Shown here one piece after another: positions 7,020 to 8,699 of a stretch of DNA of 8,699 nucleotides. The stretch's first letter is position 1, and each line of letters begins with the position of its first letter. The notes below the pieces were generated by a model. That model was not told where the DNA came from, did not search any database, and saw nothing but the letters and a program-made list of their open reading frames with translations. The translations under genes were made by a program, and so were the position numbers. Source of the DNA: Azophilus sp964348115 (GTDB lineage: Bacteria > Pseudomonadota > Gammaproteobacteria > Pseudomonadales > Azotimanducaceae); assembly GCA_964348115.1 (NCBI GenBank), contig CAYGBY010000167.1, positions 1-8,699 of the forward strand, in the 5' to 3' direction.

Positions 7020-8110
7020 GCTTCGTGCGCGGGCGCCACCTTAATGATTCTGGCGTCCGCGCCATCCTCCACCACATAGAGGTAGCCGTCGTGGCTGCGC
7101 ACGTCGCGGATCCTGCGGCCCAACTCGCCGAACAGGGCTTCCTCGGCGACCACTTGGCCGTTCTCCATTTCCAGCCGGCGCACCTCGCGGTCCACCAAGG
7201 CGCCGACGAACAGGTCTCCCCGCCAAGTGGGAAAGCGATCGCCGGAATAGACCGCCAGACTGGCCGGGGCGATGGAGGGCGTCCAGTGGTTCAGCGGCGC
7301 CTCCATGCCGGGCGCGCGCTGGAACGGCGAAACATAGGCGCCGTTGTAGTCCAGGCCGAAGGTGACGGCTGGCCAGCCATAGTTGCGCCCGGCCTCCAGC
7401 AGGTTGGTCTCATCGCCGCCCCGCGGACCGTGTTCGTTGAGGTACAGGGCGCCATCCGCCGCCACCGCCAAGCCTTGGGGGTTGCGGTGGCCGTAGGTGT
7501 AGATGGCCGGATGGGCGCCTTCCCGTCCCACGAAGGGGTTGTCTTGCGGAATGCCGCCGTCCGCGTCAATGCGCAGGGTTTTGCCCAGCAGGCTGCCCAA
7601 GTCCTGGGCGGCCTCCCGGTAGTCGAAGCCGTCGCCGGTGGTCAGCAGCAGCGTGCCGTCAGGCAGGAACGCCATGCGCCCGCCGTAATGTACGGGGGTC
7701 GGCTTGCGCGGGCTGACGCGAAAGATCACCTCACCGCCCACCAAGGCGCCTTCCGCCAAGCGGGCGCGCAGCACCTCCGTGGCGTTATTCTCCGGCGGCC
7801 CCGCCGCGTAGGAAAGATAAAGGGTTTGGTTGCGCTGAAAGTCTGGATGCAGCAGCACGTCGAACAGGCCGCCTTGGCTTTTGCGGTGCACGGGGGGCAC
7901 GTTGGCGACGGGTGCGCCCACCACGCCGGCTTGGGAGATTTCCCGCAGTGCGCCGCCGAGTTCCGTGACCAAGTAGCCGCCATCCGGCGGAAAGGCGATG
8001 CACCAAGGATGGTCCAACCCCTCCGCCACGGTCAGCAGACGGTAGTTTTCGGCTAGGGCCGGCGCAGTCAGGGCCAATAGGAGGGCGGAAATGATCGCTT
8101 TCGCTTCCAT
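7016..8110 (-). CDS. Secreted PQQ-dependent sugar (glucose/sorbosone) dehydrogenase
   Basis: This 364-residue protein is a six-bladed beta-propeller quinoprotein of the aldose sugar/sorbosone dehydrogenase family (YliI/Asd-like). Members use PQQ and calcium to oxidise sugars or other hydroxyl and aldehyde compounds in the periplasm. Residues 1-20 form a signal peptide, a hydrophobic stretch ending in APALA before Glu21, which predicts cleavage by signal peptidase I. Family motifs include QGGLFDVLLHPDF at 79-91, HYGGRMAFLPDGTLLLTTGD at 141-160 with His141 as the likely catalytic base, YGHRNPQGLA at 206-215 with Arg209, and LNEHGPRGGDETN at 224-236. The C-terminal blade ends in SHDGYLYVVEDG. 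Length is typical. The start ATG is poorly served by a ribosome site (TAAAG only), and the transcript could be nearly leaderless. It is the first gene of the four-gene set and overlaps the CaiB gene by four bases. No PQQ biosynthesis genes are in the window. The true substrate may not be a sugar. Confidence 0.93.
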   Translation of the reverse strand: MEAKAIISALLLALTAPALAENYRLLTVAEGLDHPWCIAFPPDGGYLVTELGGALREISQAGVVGAPVANVPPVHRKSQGGLFDVLLHPDFQRNQTLYLSYAAGPPENNATEVLRARLAEGALVGGEVIFRVSPRKPTPVHYGGRMAFLPDGTLLLTTGDGFDYREAAQDLGSLLGKTLRIDADGGIPQDNPFVGREGAHPAIYTYGHRNPQGLAVAADGALYLNEHGPRGGDETNLLEAGRNYGWPAVTFGLDYNGAYVSPFQRAPGMEAPLNHWTPSIAPASLAVYSGDRFPTWRGDLFVGALVDREVRRLEMENGQVVAEEALFGELGRRIRDVRSHDGYLYVVEDGADARIIKVAPAHEA

Positions 8111-8148
8111 GAGGCTTTAGGTTATGTTTAGTTCGTGAGCGGATGCAA
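8111..8148. promoter_or_regulatory. Divergent promoter region (weak candidates on both strands)
   Basis: Only 24 bases separate the dehydrogenase ATG (8110) from the divergent GTG (8135), and they are AT-rich compared with everything nearby. On the minus strand, TTGCAT (8148-8143) and CATAAC (8126-8121) are spaced by 16 bases and could drive the four-gene set with a leader of only a few bases. On the plus strand, TATGTT (8123-8128) is a -10-like hexamer ending six bases before the GTG, with no good -35. The two candidate sites overlap, so only one promoter could be used at a time. All matches are partial. Confidence 0.3.
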
Positions 8149-8614
8149 GCCCATATTGATCAGGCGAATCGGCGCTTTTTTCGGTGCGGCGCTGGCCGCG
8201 TACATCCTGGGGGCCTTGGTATCCACGCAGATGATTCTGGCGGAGGTGGCGGCCTTGGGCTTGCCTGTCCCGGCTGGTGTGCGCGCATCCGCCACCTTGC
8301 ATGACTTGGCCGGCATGGCCGCAACCTATCTTCCGCTGGTGGCCCTAAGCCTGCTGTTGGGTTTTGCCGCGGCCGCCTTCATGCTGCGTTTCCTGCCTGC
8401 TTGGCGCACCTTAGGCTATCTGCTTGCCGGCGCCGGCGCCCTGCTGGCCTTGCATCTGATTCTATACGCCACGCTCGGCATGCATCCGGTGCCGGCCACC
8501 AGGACGGCCCTTGGCTTGGCCGCCCAAGTCGCCGCCGGCGCATTGGGCGGATACGTCTTCGCATGGCTTGGCGGCCGGCTGCAGGCGCTTGGGGGGCCGC
8601 TAGGGAACCTCTGA
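8135..8614 (+). CDS. Small four-helix integral membrane protein of unknown function
   Basis: The 159-residue product is almost wholly hydrophobic, with four predicted membrane helices at about 13-31, 65-84, 92-113 and 124-145. The loop between helices 1 and 2 holds a semi-conserved-looking segment ASATLHDLAGMAATYLP (51-67). It resembles a class of uncharacterised small membrane proteins seen in gammaproteobacteria, but I cannot name a family or function. The start is uncertain. GTG at 8135 gives the longest form but has no ribosome site, and a TTG at 8156 would give a protein starting just before the RRIGAFFGAAL stretch. The gene diverges from the four-gene set. Its final codons (GNL and stop) fall inside a sequence that looks like the end of a mobile element, so the natural C-terminus may have been replaced or shortened by an insertion. 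Confidence 0.75.
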   Translation: MSGCKPILIRRIGAFFGAALAAYILGALVSTQMILAEVAALGLPVPAGVRASATLHDLAGMAATYLPLVALSLLLGFAAAAFMLRFLPAWRTLGYLLAGAGALLALHLILYATLGMHPVPATRTALGLAAQVAAGALGGYVFAWLGGRLQALGGPLGNL

Positions 8615-8699
8615 ACAAGTCGCGTTCGCCCAGCGCCCCGCTGCTTGCGGGCGGAGACGGCGTTGCGGCCATGGCGAGGCGAGCCGCAGCGCGGCGGGG
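8602..8699. mobile_element. Possible end of an insertion sequence or miniature inverted-repeat element (cut by window edge)
   Basis: AGGGAACCTCTGAACAAGTC at 8602-8621 resembles, from memory, terminal inverted repeats of some IS5/IS4-like elements. It straddles the stop codon of the membrane protein gene. The following 78 bases are non-coding and GC-rich, with CGCTGC at 8639-8644 answered by GCAGCG at 8686-8691 and looser CCC/GGG pairing beyond. That is the pattern expected if a symmetric small element were cut by the right edge. No transposase and no second terminal repeat or target duplication can be seen, so the call is tentative. Confidence 0.3.

Noticed and set aside
3233..8056. Long plus-strand open frames opposite the P450, MmgE/PrpD, CaiB and dehydrogenase genes (for example 3233-4042, 4768-5607, 5904-6752, 7001-8056)
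   Set aside because: Each lies wholly or almost wholly opposite a minus-strand gene with strong family motifs, and none shows a protein family or ribosome site of its own.
8379..8672. Minus-strand 97-residue open frame at the right end
   Set aside because: It runs opposite the membrane protein gene and through the putative element end. Its composition is Arg/Ala/Pro-rich with no domain.

Overview
The window reads as a chromosomal segment from a GC-rich gammaproteobacterium. The best taxonomic clue is the smc gene at the left. Its head carries GESSARQLRG, FDNSDG and SYAIIEQGM signatures and its hinge reads GLWLGRDWLR, which is the style of Pseudomonas-like and related gammaproteobacterial SMC proteins rather than MukB or Bacillus SMC. 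High G+C, with many long antisense open frames, fits this. No species can be named from the sequence alone.

Layout, left to right. Positions 1-2773 (minus strand) hold the first 924 codons of smc; its C-terminal head lies beyond the left edge. Positions 2774-3070 are a non-coding gap with a terminator-like hairpin and a small palindrome. Positions 3071-8110 (minus strand) hold four tightly packed genes. In order of transcription these are a secreted PQQ-type sugar/sorbosone dehydrogenase, a CaiB/BaiF (class III) CoA-transferase, an MmgE/PrpD-family protein and a cytochrome P450. Their junctions are a 4-base ATGA overlap, a 65-base gap and a 17-base gap, so they look like one operon that ends at the hairpin before smc. 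Divergent from this operon, a four-helix membrane protein of unknown function starts at about 8135 on the plus strand. Its last codons run into a sequence at 8602-8699 that looks like the end of an insertion element or a miniature element cut by the window edge.

How the genes may work together (inference): the P450 could hydroxylate a hydrophobic substrate, the CaiB enzyme could move CoA onto or between carboxylic acids, and the MmgE/PrpD enzyme could dehydrate, hydrate, decarboxylate or epimerise a polar acid. The periplasmic dehydrogenase could oxidise an alcohol, aldehyde or sugar outside the membrane. The combination suggests a catabolic route of unknown substrate. No ferredoxin, ferredoxin reductase, acyl-CoA ligase, transporter or regulator is visible in the window. 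The smc gene is housekeeping and probably unrelated. I found no tRNA, rRNA or CRISPR array.
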